This document shows positions 19,102 through 28,791 of a DNA stretch of 64,000 nucleotides, piece after piece (position 1 is the first letter of the stretch; each line of letters starts with the position of its first letter). Both the position numbers and the translations under genes were made by a program. The stretch comes from Tatlockia sp. Its GTDB lineage: Bacteria > Pseudomonadota > Gammaproteobacteria > Legionellales > Legionellaceae. The stretch spans positions 62,001 through 126,000 of the forward strand of contig JACCWI010000059.1 in the NCBI GenBank assembly GCA_013697725.1. The letters run 5' to 3'. Under the pieces are notes generated by a model. It was given only the letters and a program-made list of their open reading frames with translations. It had not been told where the DNA came from and made no database searches.

Positions 19102-22056
19102 ATGAAAGCTATCCAATCCATTGTGTATAAATTAGTTTTTCTATTGGTTTTGCTAACTTCAATATTTATTTTTTTAGTATCCACTTCTACCGGCTTAGTT
19201 ATTATTTCCAAATTAGCCCAAATCAGTATTCCGGGTGAATTTTATATTGAAGAGCCAAAAGGCAGACTGATATCTAATTTTTCTATGGCGAAACTCAGAT
19301 ATAAAAATAAAAATATCGAATTAAGCTTGTCTAATTTAACAATGAGATGGCGATGGAAATCCTTAATCCAAAATCAACTTTTAATTGAAAAATTATCCGC
19401 TTCTTCTATGGAATTGAGTACCATACAGGAAAAAAATATCAACCAGCCCAGCTTTAAATTACCAAAATTACCCGTCGAATTAAATCTTCAAAATCTAACC
19501 ATTGGTCAAATTATCCTGAAGAAAAATAGTTCAATCTGGAGCTTTGAGCGATTCAGTATGCATGCATTTTTTAGCAATCAACTTTGGCAAATTTACCAAT
19601 CGAAGCTCAGTTTAGCTGATAACCATTTTAACTTAGAGGGAAAAATCCAGCCCTCTTATCCCTATGCATCTACCGCTAAATTAACCTTTAACCTTAATCA
19701 TCAAGGTCAAAGCATTGATGGTTTTTTGACTGCCGGTGGTGAGCTATCACTATATCATTGGCATGCAGAAGCTACAAAGCCGTCCAATTTTATATTGAAT
19801 GGGACCTTAAGAAATGTCGTTGAATTAAATTCCTTTGCCAATTGGGCAAATTTTGTTTGGCCTATTAATAAAGATCTGTTATTAAAAAGTCCAGAGGGAT
19901 CTTTACAAATTAAGGGTAATTTTCCTAATTTTACGCTTCAATTATTGACAAAAACAACAGCGCCCCTTGAGTCAGCTATACAATTAAATGCAACTACCAC
20001 TCATGAGGGTTTTACGAGTAGCTCAGAAGTTAAAATTCCTAAGGGCTATCTGAGAATTAATTTAGCGTCTAATGAGTTAAAATTACCAAAAATTCAGGGG
20101 GAAATTGAAGCAAAATCTTTTGATTTATTGGGTATAAATTTCCCCCTTCAAGAACTTAATATTAATAGCCAGTTTAGCGGAAATTCTGTTCAGAATTTGG
20201 TAGTTAACGCAGATTTAAATGCGCTTTATTTTGGTAGCCATTTAGAAGGTTTCATTAGCTATCAAAATCAAGAAGCCAAGGCTGAACTTAGGCTCGGTAA
20301 AAATGAAGTTTTGCTAAGCGGTTCCCCACCTTATCAATGGCAATTAAAAGCTACAATACCTGAACCAAAACTCCTACATCCAGCTTTAAAATCTTTAGAA
20401 ACCACAGTTTCTGCTGAGGCTGTGCTAACTACGCCTAATTCAGGCCATGCAACCATTAATCTTGCGCCGGGTTCTTATCATATTGCTGAGGGAAAGCCTC
20501 AAAGACGCTTGGAATTTTTAGGTGGCGAAGTGAAAGCTGACCTTAGCCAACAAAGCTTACAGGTTAATGGCCATTTAACAATTGATCCAAATAAGTCTTT
20601 AGCAGTTGAGCTTGCTTTACCTAAATTTGAATTGACTAAAGGTCTAGGTGAAAGTCAAACCGTTACAGGTAAACTAAACTTAAAAGTGAATTCGTTAAAC
20701 TTTATACAAACTTTGAGTCCTGCTCTTTCAAAAATTGAAGGTGAATTGAACGCCAATCTTCTTGTATCGGGTACTGTAAAACAGCCTGCCTATGAGGGCT
20801 ATCTGAGCCTTGATAAAGCTCGAATTTTGATGACCCAACTGGGTCTTGATTTGAATCCAGTGCAGTTTAATTTGCTAAGTCGTAATAAAACCTGGACTCT
20901 AGAAGGAAGCATGAAATCGCAAAATCAACCCTTAAATTTAAAGGGCAAAGGGGAGTTTGCACCAAAGCTGAACGGTAGTATCCTGGTAGAGGCTAGCAAT
21001 TTTCCTTTGATTAAAACGTCTGAATATTCAATTAATATTTCCCCGCAATTGATTCTCACTCTTACTCCTAACTTGGTGGATATAAAGGGAACGATTTTAG
21101 TACCCACTGCCCAAATTAAACCTCAATCTTTTGATAATACGGTTAATTTATCGCCGGATGTCATTTTTAAGAATGCAAAACCTGTTGAAGAATCAAATTC
21201 TCTACCAATAAATGCCGATATTCGTGTTGAAATGGGTTCTGAAGTAGCCATCAATGTGAAGGGACTACAGGGATTTTTGCAGGGTAGCCTGCAACTTCGC
21301 AAAGTACCTCAGAGTTCTTTAAAAGCAATAGGTGAGCTGACGGTACGTGATGGAACTTATAAGGCATACGGTCAGGATTTAACTATTGACCAAGGTGAAT
21401 TACTTTTTACTGGTGGTATTATTGATAACCCTAACATCAATGTTAGAGCAAGCCGACATTTTAATAGTTCTTCCTCTCTTGCAAAAACAAGTCAAATGCT
21501 TGATTTCAAGTCAGCGAATCTGCAAACCCTTGATATAGGTGAAAATACTACAGCTGGAGTCCAGGTTACAGGTCCTTTAAAATCTCCAAAAATTAGTCTT
21601 TTTTCTGAACCGTCAACCTTGTCTCAGGCTGATATTCTGTCGCTGTTGATCTTGGGAAAACCAGCAAGTCAAGCTAATAAAGCAGGGGGGCAACTGCTTC
21701 TAAAAGCGATTACCTCAATGAATCTTGGTTCAGACTCTCGTGGCTTGCAATTAATAGAACAACTAAAACAGACCTTGGATTTAGATGTTGATCTGAAGAC
21801 TAACACTTCAGTGAACAAACAAACCAATAAGCTAAGCGATAGCAATTCCATTGTGGTCGGTAAATCACTAACCAAACGTATTTATCTCAGTTATAATTAT
21901 GATTTAGCTGATAAAACTGCCCAGGATTCCGATCCGAGTACTTTTACTATTACTTATTTGTTGAACAAATTTTTTAGTATTCAAGTGAATGCCAATGTGG
22001 ATACTTCAAGTATTGATTTGCTTTATACTCACAAACAACGGGATAATTCTAAATGA
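19102..22056 (+). CDS. tamB: Inner-membrane-anchored TamB
   Basis: TamB spans the periplasm as a long beta-structured groove, is anchored in the inner membrane, and pairs with TamA; AsmA-like proteins of this type are implicated in phospholipid transport. A single N-terminal membrane helix (about residues 10-30) is followed by about 950 residues of alternating beta-strand pattern. The C-terminal DUF490 region is recognisable, with GELTVRDGTYKAYGQDLTI near 745 and a terminal strand set. At 984 residues it is shorter than E. coli TamB (1259). It abuts tamA and overlaps hemB by four bases. Confidence 0.88.
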   Translation: MKAIQSIVYKLVFLLVLLTSIFIFLVSTSTGLVIISKLAQISIPGEFYIEEPKGRLISNFSMAKLRYKNKNIELSLSNLTMRWRWKSLIQNQLLIEKLSASSMELSTIQEKNINQPSFKLPKLPVELNLQNLTIGQIILKKNSSIWSFERFSMHAFFSNQLWQIYQSKLSLADNHFNLEGKIQPSYPYASTAKLTFNLNHQGQSIDGFLTAGGELSLYHWHAEATKPSNFILNGTLRNVVELNSFANWANFVWPINKDLLLKSPEGSLQIKGNFPNFTLQLLTKTTAPLESAIQLNATTTHEGFTSSSEVKIPKGYLRINLASNELKLPKIQGEIEAKSFDLLGINFPLQELNINSQFSGNSVQNLVVNADLNALYFGSHLEGFISYQNQEAKAELRLGKNEVLLSGSPPYQWQLKATIPEPKLLHPALKSLETTVSAEAVLTTPNSGHATINLAPGSYHIAEGKPQRRLEFLGGEVKADLSQQSLQVNGHLTIDPNKSLAVELALPKFELTKGLGESQTVTGKLNLKVNSLNFIQTLSPALSKIEGELNANLLVSGTVKQPAYEGYLSLDKARILMTQLGLDLNPVQFNLLSRNKTWTLEGSMKSQNQPLNLKGKGEFAPKLNGSILVEASNFPLIKTSEYSINISPQLILTLTPNLVDIKGTILVPTAQIKPQSFDNTVNLSPDVIFKNAKPVEESNSLPINADIRVEMGSEVAINVKGLQGFLQGSLQLRKVPQSSLKAIGELTVRDGTYKAYGQDLTIDQGELLFTGGIIDNPNINVRASRHFNSSSSLAKTSQMLDFKSANLQTLDIGENTTAGVQVTGPLKSPKISLFSEPSTLSQADILSLLILGKPASQANKAGGQLLLKAITSMNLGSDSRGLQLIEQLKQTLDLDVDLKTNTSVNKQTNKLSDSNSIVVGKSLTKRIYLSYNYDLADKTAQDSDPSTFTITYLLNKFFSIQVNANVDTSSIDLLYTHKQRDNSK

Positions 22057-23054
22057 TAGATTTTCATTTGCCGCTTAGACTACGACGCTTACGTCGCACG
22101 CCAGCAATTCGTGCCATGTTGCAAGAAACTCGCTTAAATTTAGAACAATTTATTGCTCCTTTATTTATCTCCGAGCTGATTCAAGAGAAGCAAGAAATCA
22201 AGTCTATGCCAGGCCAATATCAGCTAAGTCTGGATTGTCTAAGTGCTGAGATTGAAGAACTTTCCACTTTGGGAATTAAAGCAGTTCTACTTTTTGGTAT
22301 CCCTGCACACAAAGATGCTATCGGAAGCAGCTCATTTAGTTCAATAGGTATAATTCAACAAGCAATTCGAAAAATTCGTGAGCTCAATCAAGACATGCTA
22401 ATCATTTGCGATGTTTGCTTTTGCGAATACACGGATCACGGTCATTGTGGTGCTTTAAAAGATAAATCCTTAGATAATGACAGCACCCTGGAGCTTTTAG
22501 TTAAACAAGCCCTAAGCTATGCAGAAGCAGGCGCAGACTGGGTAGCGCCCAGCGGCATGATCGATGGAATGGTATCTGCAATTCGCCAAGGGCTTGATAA
22601 GGCCGGCTTTAAAGATACGGCCATATTGAGCTATGCTGTTAAATATAGTTCCTGCTTTTATGGTCCTTTCCGTCATGCTGCCAATGGCGCACCCCAGTTT
22701 GGTGATCGCAAAACCTATCAGATGAATCCTGCTAACGCCAATGAGGCGCTGAGAGAAGTAGCCCTTGATTTGGATGAAGGAGCTGATCTCATCATGGTTA
22801 AACCGGCCATGAATTACCTGGATGTAATTTTTAGAGTAAAACAACATTTTCCTGAAATTCCACTTTGTGCTTATCAGGTAAGCGGTGAATATTCCATGCT
22901 AAAGAATGCTGCAACGCAGGGTTTAATCAATGAAGAAGAAGCAATGATAGAAAGCCTAATCGCTATTAAGCGCGCCGGCGCCGATATTATTATTTCATAT
23001 TTTACTAAAGATTTTGCTAAATTGCTTCGCTCTAAAAGCTTAATCGCAGAGTAG
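22053..23054 (+). CDS. hemB: Delta-aminolevulinic acid dehydratase (porphobilinogen synthase)
   Basis: Condenses two 5-aminolevulinate molecules to porphobilinogen in haem synthesis. The 333-residue protein carries both active-site lysines, in AVKYSSCFYGPFR near 196 and MVKPAMNYLDV near 248. The metal-site region ICDVCFCEYTDHGHCG near 117-132 keeps the three cysteines of zinc-dependent enzymes. Its ATG overlaps the tamB stop. Being at the end of a mutS-tamAB run is positional only; no pathway link is evident. Confidence 0.96.
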   Translation: MIDFHLPLRLRRLRRTPAIRAMLQETRLNLEQFIAPLFISELIQEKQEIKSMPGQYQLSLDCLSAEIEELSTLGIKAVLLFGIPAHKDAIGSSSFSSIGIIQQAIRKIRELNQDMLIICDVCFCEYTDHGHCGALKDKSLDNDSTLELLVKQALSYAEAGADWVAPSGMIDGMVSAIRQGLDKAGFKDTAILSYAVKYSSCFYGPFRHAANGAPQFGDRKTYQMNPANANEALREVALDLDEGADLIMVKPAMNYLDVIFRVKQHFPEIPLCAYQVSGEYSMLKNAATQGLINEEEAMIESLIAIKRAGADIIISYFTKDFAKLLRSKSLIAE

Positions 23055-23221
23055 GGTTTTCCTGGATATCCATCATAACTGGTATCCTTGGGAATAGGCT
23101 GAATCTCATAGGCTGCTAGCGCTGCAGACCCATTTTTAAACTTCAGTGACCCGTTTGCACACGTATCCTGACGTAGTAGTAAATTTAACTCTCCTGTAAA
23201 TTTTAGCTTTATGAGTCTCAA

Positions 23222-23899
23222 TTGATTGAGCTTATTGATAAAGATACCAAAGCAAAGCGTTATGCTTTTTATTCTGCAATGCTAGTATCTATACTTATGC
23301 CGTTATGCCCGCTCTTGACATTCTTTGCTTCTGGACCTTTATATTTATTGTTAACCCCGGTCTTGTTCTACATGTATGTTGCAGGCATGATAATATTGTC
23401 CCCATGGGCTATACCAGTAATGATCGCAGGGTTAGTTTATCTTTACACAAGCCCCGAAGGTAGTAATTTATTAAGAGGACTTATTCTTGTCAGCGGAGTG
23501 GTTTTTGGAGCTTGTCTGGGAGCTGCGATAGGGATGCTGGTTCCTGGCATTGGAACTTTAATCGGTTTAACAGTAGGGGCGACTATTGGTTTCTCGTTGA
23601 ACGCTGCCTTCGTAGCAATTGATTATTATCGCAAAAAGTACATTAATAATCCTCATCCTCTCACCCGGCTAGAAAATTTACTCCCTGTTAGCTCTTCCAT
23701 AGGCTCGCCTGTGCCTGTAGAGGAACGAAAATTTTTAGATACTAAATGGGATAAGGAGAAAAAAATTCGCTATTTAGACACTATTCATCAATATAAAAAA
23801 ATCTTTCATCCTAAAGATACCGGACTGCAAACAAGAGAAGCCACCAAAGCCACCCCTATTCTTGATGAGACTGACTTAGCGTCTGAATATTATCACTAA
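23222..23899 (+). CDS. Membrane protein with glycine-zipper segment, unknown function
   Basis: I do not recognise the family. The frame begins after a stop at 23204; TTG 23222, with GAG six bases upstream, gives 225 residues, while the first ATG (23279) has no clear ribosome-binding site. Three or four hydrophobic segments lie at about residues 20-75 and 85-130. The last is Gly-rich (GACLGAAIGMLVPGIGTLIG), a glycine-zipper pattern. The C-terminal ~90 residues are charged and soluble, and could be cytosolic. A hairpin at 24009 may end the transcript. It could be an effector targeting host membranes or an ordinary inner-membrane protein. Confidence 0.6.
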   Translation: MIELIDKDTKAKRYAFYSAMLVSILMPLCPLLTFFASGPLYLLLTPVLFYMYVAGMIILSPWAIPVMIAGLVYLYTSPEGSNLLRGLILVSGVVFGACLGAAIGMLVPGIGTLIGLTVGATIGFSLNAAFVAIDYYRKKYINNPHPLTRLENLLPVSSSIGSPVPVEERKFLDTKWDKEKKIRYLDTIHQYKKIFHPKDTGLQTREATKATPILDETDLASEYYH

Positions 23900-24191
23900 T
23901 CTGTTTTAAGTGACTGCATATTATTGATGCAGGCACAGAATATAAAACCCACAATTGAAACAATCAAACTATTCGATTCTTATTGTTAGTTTGTAATAAA
24001 ATATACTACCAGATTCATTGAGCATGTAATCTGGGAGCTTTTTTATCATTGAATACCTTAAATACTATTTTGATCGAGATCTTTTAATAGATATAATCAG
24101 ACTTAGTTCATTAAAAATCTCAATCATATAATGCCTTAGTATTATCCAAACTGATTTGTCCTTATTATAGGAATTTCCAAGTCCATTTGAA
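23900..24191. other. Gene-poor intergenic stretch
   Basis: Apart from the hairpin at 24009-24044, only low-quality open stretches are visible. On the minus strand, a frame downstream of the small frameshifted gene reads about 40 residues (GNSYNKDKSVW..., to about 24070) without a start and may be part of the same decayed locus. No RNA gene or repeat was recognised. Confidence 0.4.
24009..24044 (+). terminator. Possible terminator downstream of the membrane-protein gene
   Basis: CCAGATT, twelve-base loop, AATCTGG, then GAGC and six T. It lies about 110 bases after the stop at 23899. Confidence 0.5.
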
Positions 24192-24346
24192 TTATAGCTT
24201 TTTTAAAAAAGGCAATACATCTTCGAGAACTGAGGAAGTATTATCAAGAATATAAATAAATACATCTGAATAGACGCCATCATTTTAAGTAGGCAATCTA
24301 CTAACGCTTTAATATTATCTGAAGTATTGCTTAATTTAGTATTCAT
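24192..24346 (-). pseudogene. Small gene broken by a one-base deletion in an A-run
   Basis: ATG at 24346 has a strong AAGGAG ten bases upstream and a good promoter. In frame it gives 47 residues ending at 24203 (MNTKLSNTSDNIKALVDCLL, then a Met-rich hydrophobic tail). The other frame from about 24283 reads DGVYSDVFIYILDNTSSVLE and ends DVLPFLKKL with a stop at 24192, which looks far more protein-like. Restoring one A to the run of four As after the LL codons would join them as a 50-residue protein. So this is either a frameshifted pseudogene or a programmed frameshift site. Function unknown. Confidence 0.5.
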
Positions 24347-24396
24347 GATGTGTTATCTCCTTAACTTCAATAAAATAGATTTTTCCATTTTTGCTT

Positions 24397-24423
24397 ATTA
24401 TATAGATCGCACGCCATTGTTAA
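24397..24423 (-). promoter_or_regulatory. Promoter before the small frameshifted gene
   Basis: On the minus strand TTAACA, 15 bases, TATAAT. The spacer is short, but the -10 is perfect and it lies about 50 bases before the ATG. Confidence 0.5.
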
Positions 24424-24473
24424 TTTAAGTGAATAGAACGCTGTTCTTTTCTATCTCCTGCTAATTGAACTAT

Positions 24474-24502
24474 AAAAAAAGCCACGCAGAGCGTAGCTTT
24501 TT
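24474..24502 (-). terminator. Rho-independent terminator of the FadL-like gene
   Basis: On the minus strand AAAAA-GCTACGC, loop TCT, GCGTGGC-TTTTTTT; a 7-bp GC-rich stem with one G-U pair, extended by A-T pairs. It starts about 30 bases past the stop codon. Confidence 0.8.
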
Positions 24503-24531
24503 CATTAGTGAAGTCTAAGTAACAGCCTTGA

Positions 24532-25953
24532 TTATTTAGTAGGCATAACCATGGGTTGATCAAGAACCCAAACAGCTTGTAGACCGAAGAGGTTAGCATA
24601 AGCATCAATTTTTGCATTAACTCGATAGCTACTTAAGGTGCCAACTGGATCTACTCGATTAATTCTCGCAGTTCCCGCTGAGAATAAGTGGGTATAACCA
24701 AAATCAATACCAATATTAGGCTTTACTTGATAATGAGCGCCCACTGAGGCTGCCCAACGATTAGAATCAGGTATACGAACATCTCTGAATTCATTGTTGG
24801 TTGGCGTTTGATCATAACCACCACCGGCTCGCAGCATTAATTTTTCAGTGAAACGATAGTTTACACCACCAGCTGCACGCCAGGTATTACGATAGTTTTG
24901 AGGCGATGCTGAATTAATAAAAACCTGACCCACTCTGGGTGCAAAAGCAGCAACTCGCTTAAGCTCAAGGGTTGAGAGAGATCTCCAACCGGTGTAAACA
25001 ACCGAACCCAACAAGGCAAATTTTTCATTGAGATCTTGATAAGCACTTAAAGTAGCAACATCAGGCAGAATTATAGTATTAGATGCTAAATCATAAGAGG
25101 TAAATATTGCATTAGGATTAGCAAGTCTTATTGATGCTGGAGTTACTATAGGTCCAATACTCGCTAAACGACCCATTAAACGGCTATAACCATTAAAACG
25201 GTGACGTACCTGAGATTGATAATTCAAACCCAGTCGGGTGTGATCAGCATTAAACAAAGCCATTAAGCCCGCATGAAAACCAACACCGTAGGAATCACCT
25301 TTATTATAGCTTAATGAATCCAAAGTGTTTGCTGGAGCTCTTGAAGCAACCATGGCATCAGGTGAGCCCAAAACACGGTTAAATCGAACGCGTGCATATT
25401 GAATATCAATACCAGCACCAACAGAAAAATGCTCACTTACTCTTGAACCAATTTCAGGCGAAATGTTGGTCGTGAGCAAATTGGAATTGGTTGCCTGGTA
25501 ACGCACTGGGCCAAGTCGATTCCACTCAGTTGCTAATCCAAAAGGAGAGATCATACTAAAACCAATTGTCGTGTTTACTCCAACTGGTAAAGCCGCATGG
25601 AAAGAAGGAACATAACCAGGTTTGGCGCCTTTTAAATTGTTAAATTGTTGTAGATATGGAGGAATTCCTTGAGTTGAAAATAAACTAAAGCCAGTTAATT
25701 TTGCTGAGGGAGATACGGCTACGAGGCCAAAAACTGCTTCTCGAGCGTGAATTAATGATAGGCCTGCAGGATTATACCAGCCGGTTGAAGCATCGGCTGC
25801 CTCTGCAGCTATACCCGCGGCATAGTTACCAATTGCTGCAGGGCTACTTTCAGTATAAAGTGAAAAACTCCCAGCCGCTGCAGGAGTATTGACCATTACT
25901 GCAATTACCGCTGTGTAAACGATTGTTCTTATAGGTTTTTGCATGCTTCTCAC
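24532..25953 (-). CDS. FadL/OmpP1/TodX-family outer-membrane channel
   Basis: Family members import long-chain fatty acids or other hydrophobic compounds across the outer membrane. The 473-residue protein has a signal peptide ending near residue 27 (NTPAAAG). It is followed by the family N-terminal hatch motif, with AAEAADASTGWYNPAGLSLI near 51-70, and then a beta-barrel ending in a hydrophobic strand. The GTG start at 25953 has AAGGAG six bases upstream; ATG 25944 is three codons inside. It is a single gene with its own terminator. The substrate cannot be told from sequence; fatty acids are the family default. Confidence 0.9.
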   Translation of the reverse strand: MRSMQKPIRTIVYTAVIAVMVNTPAAAGSFSLYTESSPAAIGNYAAGIAAEAADASTGWYNPAGLSLIHAREAVFGLVAVSPSAKLTGFSLFSTQGIPPYLQQFNNLKGAKPGYVPSFHAALPVGVNTTIGFSMISPFGLATEWNRLGPVRYQATNSNLLTTNISPEIGSRVSEHFSVGAGIDIQYARVRFNRVLGSPDAMVASRAPANTLDSLSYNKGDSYGVGFHAGLMALFNADHTRLGLNYQSQVRHRFNGYSRLMGRLASIGPIVTPASIRLANPNAIFTSYDLASNTIILPDVATLSAYQDLNEKFALLGSVVYTGWRSLSTLELKRVAAFAPRVGQVFINSASPQNYRNTWRAAGGVNYRFTEKLMLRAGGGYDQTPTNNEFRDVRIPDSNRWAASVGAHYQVKPNIGIDFGYTHLFSAGTARINRVDPVGTLSSYRVNAKIDAYANLFGLQAVWVLDQPMVMPTK

Positions 25954-26194
25954 TCAACACTCCTTACACAAAATATATCCGGAATTATCAAAGGTCAGAT
26001 AATAAAGGAATTGGATGGGTTTTCAATCGAAAGCAAGAAAAATTTGTTAATAAAATCATTGGAGATACATATAAAATCCAATATGATTAGTTTAAATTCA
26101 TTATGTAAATTTAATATCAGAGTCATCCCAGGCAAGCGTCTTGTCAATACTATTAAGTCCATGGTAAGGTGCTCTTTTTTTGTGCGGAAATTTC

Positions 26195-28756
26195 ATGCAA
26201 CAACTCGTGACCAAATTTGGCGGAACCAGTGTATCGTCCCTGCAAACCTGGGAGAAAATTGCCGCTATTACCCAACAACATATAGCGAACGGTGCCCAGC
26301 CTGTTATTGTTTGCTCTGCTTTGTCCAAGATCTCTGATAAATTAGAAATTGCAATTGATGCAGCTCTAGTCAATCAACAACAAACTCTGGAAGCGGAAAT
26401 CACTGAGGCCTATTTAGCCTTAGCAGACGATTTATCAGTTTCTGCAGAACTCATTGCCAACGATCTAAAGCAATTGCAACAATGGCTTAAAGGAATTGCT
26501 TTGCTAAAAGAAGCATCGGCTAAAACCCGGGCTCAGATTTTAAGTTCTGGAGAGTTAATTATGACTCGACTTGGCCATGCTTTTTTACAGAATCAAGGCA
26601 TAAATTGTCTTTGGTTTGATGTACGAGAAGCGCTAAGATCAACTCCAGTTCACGGTGGAGATAATGTTAATTACCTTGCAGCACGCTGTAATTCAGAAGC
26701 TAACCCTGAACTTAGCAAAAAATTAATTGACTCGGGTGCGGCAGCAATTATTACTCAAGGTTTTTTTGCAGCAAATGCTGAGGGTGACACCGTTCTTCTA
26801 GGGCGCGGGGGTTCCGATACTTCCGCGGCTTTGCTTGCTGCAATTTTACAAGCGTCAGCCTGCGAAATCTGGACTGATGTTCCTGGGATTTACACAGCAA
26901 ATCCTCATTTATTACCTCATGCCAGACTTCTTAAACAATTGGATTATCATGAGGCGCAAGAAATTGCCTCTATGGGAGCAAAGGTTTTACATCCCAACTG
27001 CTTACCCCCCGTTCGAAAAGCAGGCATACCTATGGTAGTGAAGTTCACGCGAATGCCTGAACATTCTGGCACGCGAATTTCAAATGAAAGTGATGAGAAT
27101 GCGCCACCTATTAAATCCATTCAAGTGAAAGAAAAGGTGATCTTAATATCTATTGATACCTTAAATATGTGGCGACAAGTGGGTTTCTTAGCAGACATTT
27201 TTACGACCTTTAAATCACATGGTTTTTCGATTGATCTACTTTCCTCATCGGAGTTCAACGTAACACTCTCATTAGACAGTAATGGTAAATTACACCATCA
27301 ACGCGCTTTGGATGCTTTGCTAGCCGACCTTAATCAATTTGGGCGTGCAAAAATAATCGAATCCTGCTCCGCGGTAAGTTTGGTCGGTCATCAGATTCGC
27401 ACGGTTCTTCCCCAATTAGGCCCAGCTCTTGAGCTATTTGAAGCACAGCAAATTTATTTAATGTCGCTCGCTTCCAATGATTTGAATTTGACCTTTGTGG
27501 TTGATGAAGCGCAAGCCGATAAATTGTGCCAGAAATTACACGCCCTGCTCATCGAAAATAATCCTCAAAGCTTTTATTACTCTAAATCTTGGCAGGAAGA
27601 ATTTGGTAACCCCTGCATAAGAGCAACTCCTTGGTGGGAAAATGAACAAAAGCAGCTTTTGAAGCTTGCGGCAACTCATTCCCCTTGCTACGTCTACCAA
27701 CGTGGGATGCTTAAGTCAAAGGCAGAAGAATTATTAGCTTTGTCCTCCATTGATAGTCTTTTCTATGCGATTAAAGCCAATCCTCATGAGGCTATTTTAC
27801 AAACTCTCTACGCCAAAGGAGTGAATTTTGAATGCGTATCCATTGACGAGTTAAAACACGTCCTTGACATTTTTCCTGAGATTGATAAAAAGCGCTTGCT
27901 GTTTACACCTAATTTTGCCGCGAAAAATGAATATGCTTTTGCACTTTCGGTAGGCTGTTATGTGACAGTTGATAATTTGTATCCTTTAGAGAATTGGCCC
28001 GAACTTTTTGAAAATCAGGCGATATTATTGCGCATTGATCCAGGCATGGGCGTAGGTCATCATAAATATGTGTGTACTGGTGGTAATGAATCAAAATTCG
28101 GTATTCCACAAGGAGATTTAGATTATCTAACGCAATTAATAAATAGAAATAACATTAAAATTATTGGCTTACATGCACATTCCGGCTCCGGCAATCTTAC
28201 GCCTGAACTTTGGCAGCAAACAGCAGAACTGCTGGGCAAGCTAGCTGCTCAATTTCCAGATGTAAAAATACTCAATCTGGGTGGCGGCTTGGGAATTGTT
28301 GAAAAACCGAATCAGCAGGCTTTGAATTTAGCTGCTCTTGATGAAGGACTTTTAGCTTTGAAAGCGAGCTTTAAGGATTTATCATTTTGGTTAGAGCCAG
28401 GACGATTTTTTGTAGCGGAATGTGGGGTTATTCTTGCTAAAGTAACCCAATGCAAGCTAAAAGGAAAAACGCGTTTTATTGGTATTGAAACAGGAATGAA
28501 TAGTCTGCTGCGTCCTGCACTTTACGGCGCTTATCATGAGATTGTAAACCTAAGTCGTCTAAAAGAAGATAAAACCGAGTTTGCTCATATTGTCGGTCCC
28601 ATTTGCGAGTCAGGTGATACACTTGGTTATGATCGTCTCTTGCCAAAAACGCAGGAAAATGACGTGATCTTAATTGCAAATACAGGAGCTTATGGGCATT
28701 GTATGAGCTCTAATTATAATCTTAGATTAGCAGCCAAGGAAGTTATATTGGATTAG
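26195..28756 (+). CDS. lysA: Bifunctional aspartate kinase / diaminopimelate decarboxylase
   Basis: A fusion joining the first and last steps of the DAP-lysine pathway. TTG 26180 opens the frame, but ATG 26195 (MQQLVTKFGGTSVSS) has GGA upstream and gives 853 residues. The kinase half is about 1-450, with KFGGTS and GRGGSDTSAALLA; its ACT region is divergent. The decarboxylase half is about 480-853, with the PLP lysine in FYAIKANPHE near 525, a GLHAHSGSG motif, NLGGGLGI and EPGRFFVAECG. Similar fusions are known in Xanthomonadales and Legionella. It coexists with the separate lysC at 8124, and feedback behaviour may differ between them. Confidence 0.94.
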   Translation: MQQLVTKFGGTSVSSLQTWEKIAAITQQHIANGAQPVIVCSALSKISDKLEIAIDAALVNQQQTLEAEITEAYLALADDLSVSAELIANDLKQLQQWLKGIALLKEASAKTRAQILSSGELIMTRLGHAFLQNQGINCLWFDVREALRSTPVHGGDNVNYLAARCNSEANPELSKKLIDSGAAAIITQGFFAANAEGDTVLLGRGGSDTSAALLAAILQASACEIWTDVPGIYTANPHLLPHARLLKQLDYHEAQEIASMGAKVLHPNCLPPVRKAGIPMVVKFTRMPEHSGTRISNESDENAPPIKSIQVKEKVILISIDTLNMWRQVGFLADIFTTFKSHGFSIDLLSSSEFNVTLSLDSNGKLHHQRALDALLADLNQFGRAKIIESCSAVSLVGHQIRTVLPQLGPALELFEAQQIYLMSLASNDLNLTFVVDEAQADKLCQKLHALLIENNPQSFYYSKSWQEEFGNPCIRATPWWENEQKQLLKLAATHSPCYVYQRGMLKSKAEELLALSSIDSLFYAIKANPHEAILQTLYAKGVNFECVSIDELKHVLDIFPEIDKKRLLFTPNFAAKNEYAFALSVGCYVTVDNLYPLENWPELFENQAILLRIDPGMGVGHHKYVCTGGNESKFGIPQGDLDYLTQLINRNNIKIIGLHAHSGSGNLTPELWQQTAELLGKLAAQFPDVKILNLGGGLGIVEKPNQQALNLAALDEGLLALKASFKDLSFWLEPGRFFVAECGVILAKVTQCKLKGKTRFIGIETGMNSLLRPALYGAYHEIVNLSRLKEDKTEFAHIVGPICESGDTLGYDRLLPKTQENDVILIANTGAYGHCMSSNYNLRLAAKEVILD

Positions 28757-28791
28757 TTCCATAGGCCTATGAAATTAAGGGGACGTTTACC

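Noticed and set aside
22874-23221. Minus-strand open frame of 115 codons across the hemB 3' end (TCANGSLKFKNGSAALAAYEI)
   Set aside because: It starts at a TTG without a ribosome-binding site, most of it is antisense to hemB, and no family is recognised. A decayed remnant cannot be excluded, but it is unsupported.
28760-28775. Palindrome CATAGGCCTATG before the AddA-like gene
   Set aside because: A single 12-bp palindrome without a recognised regulator; could be chance.
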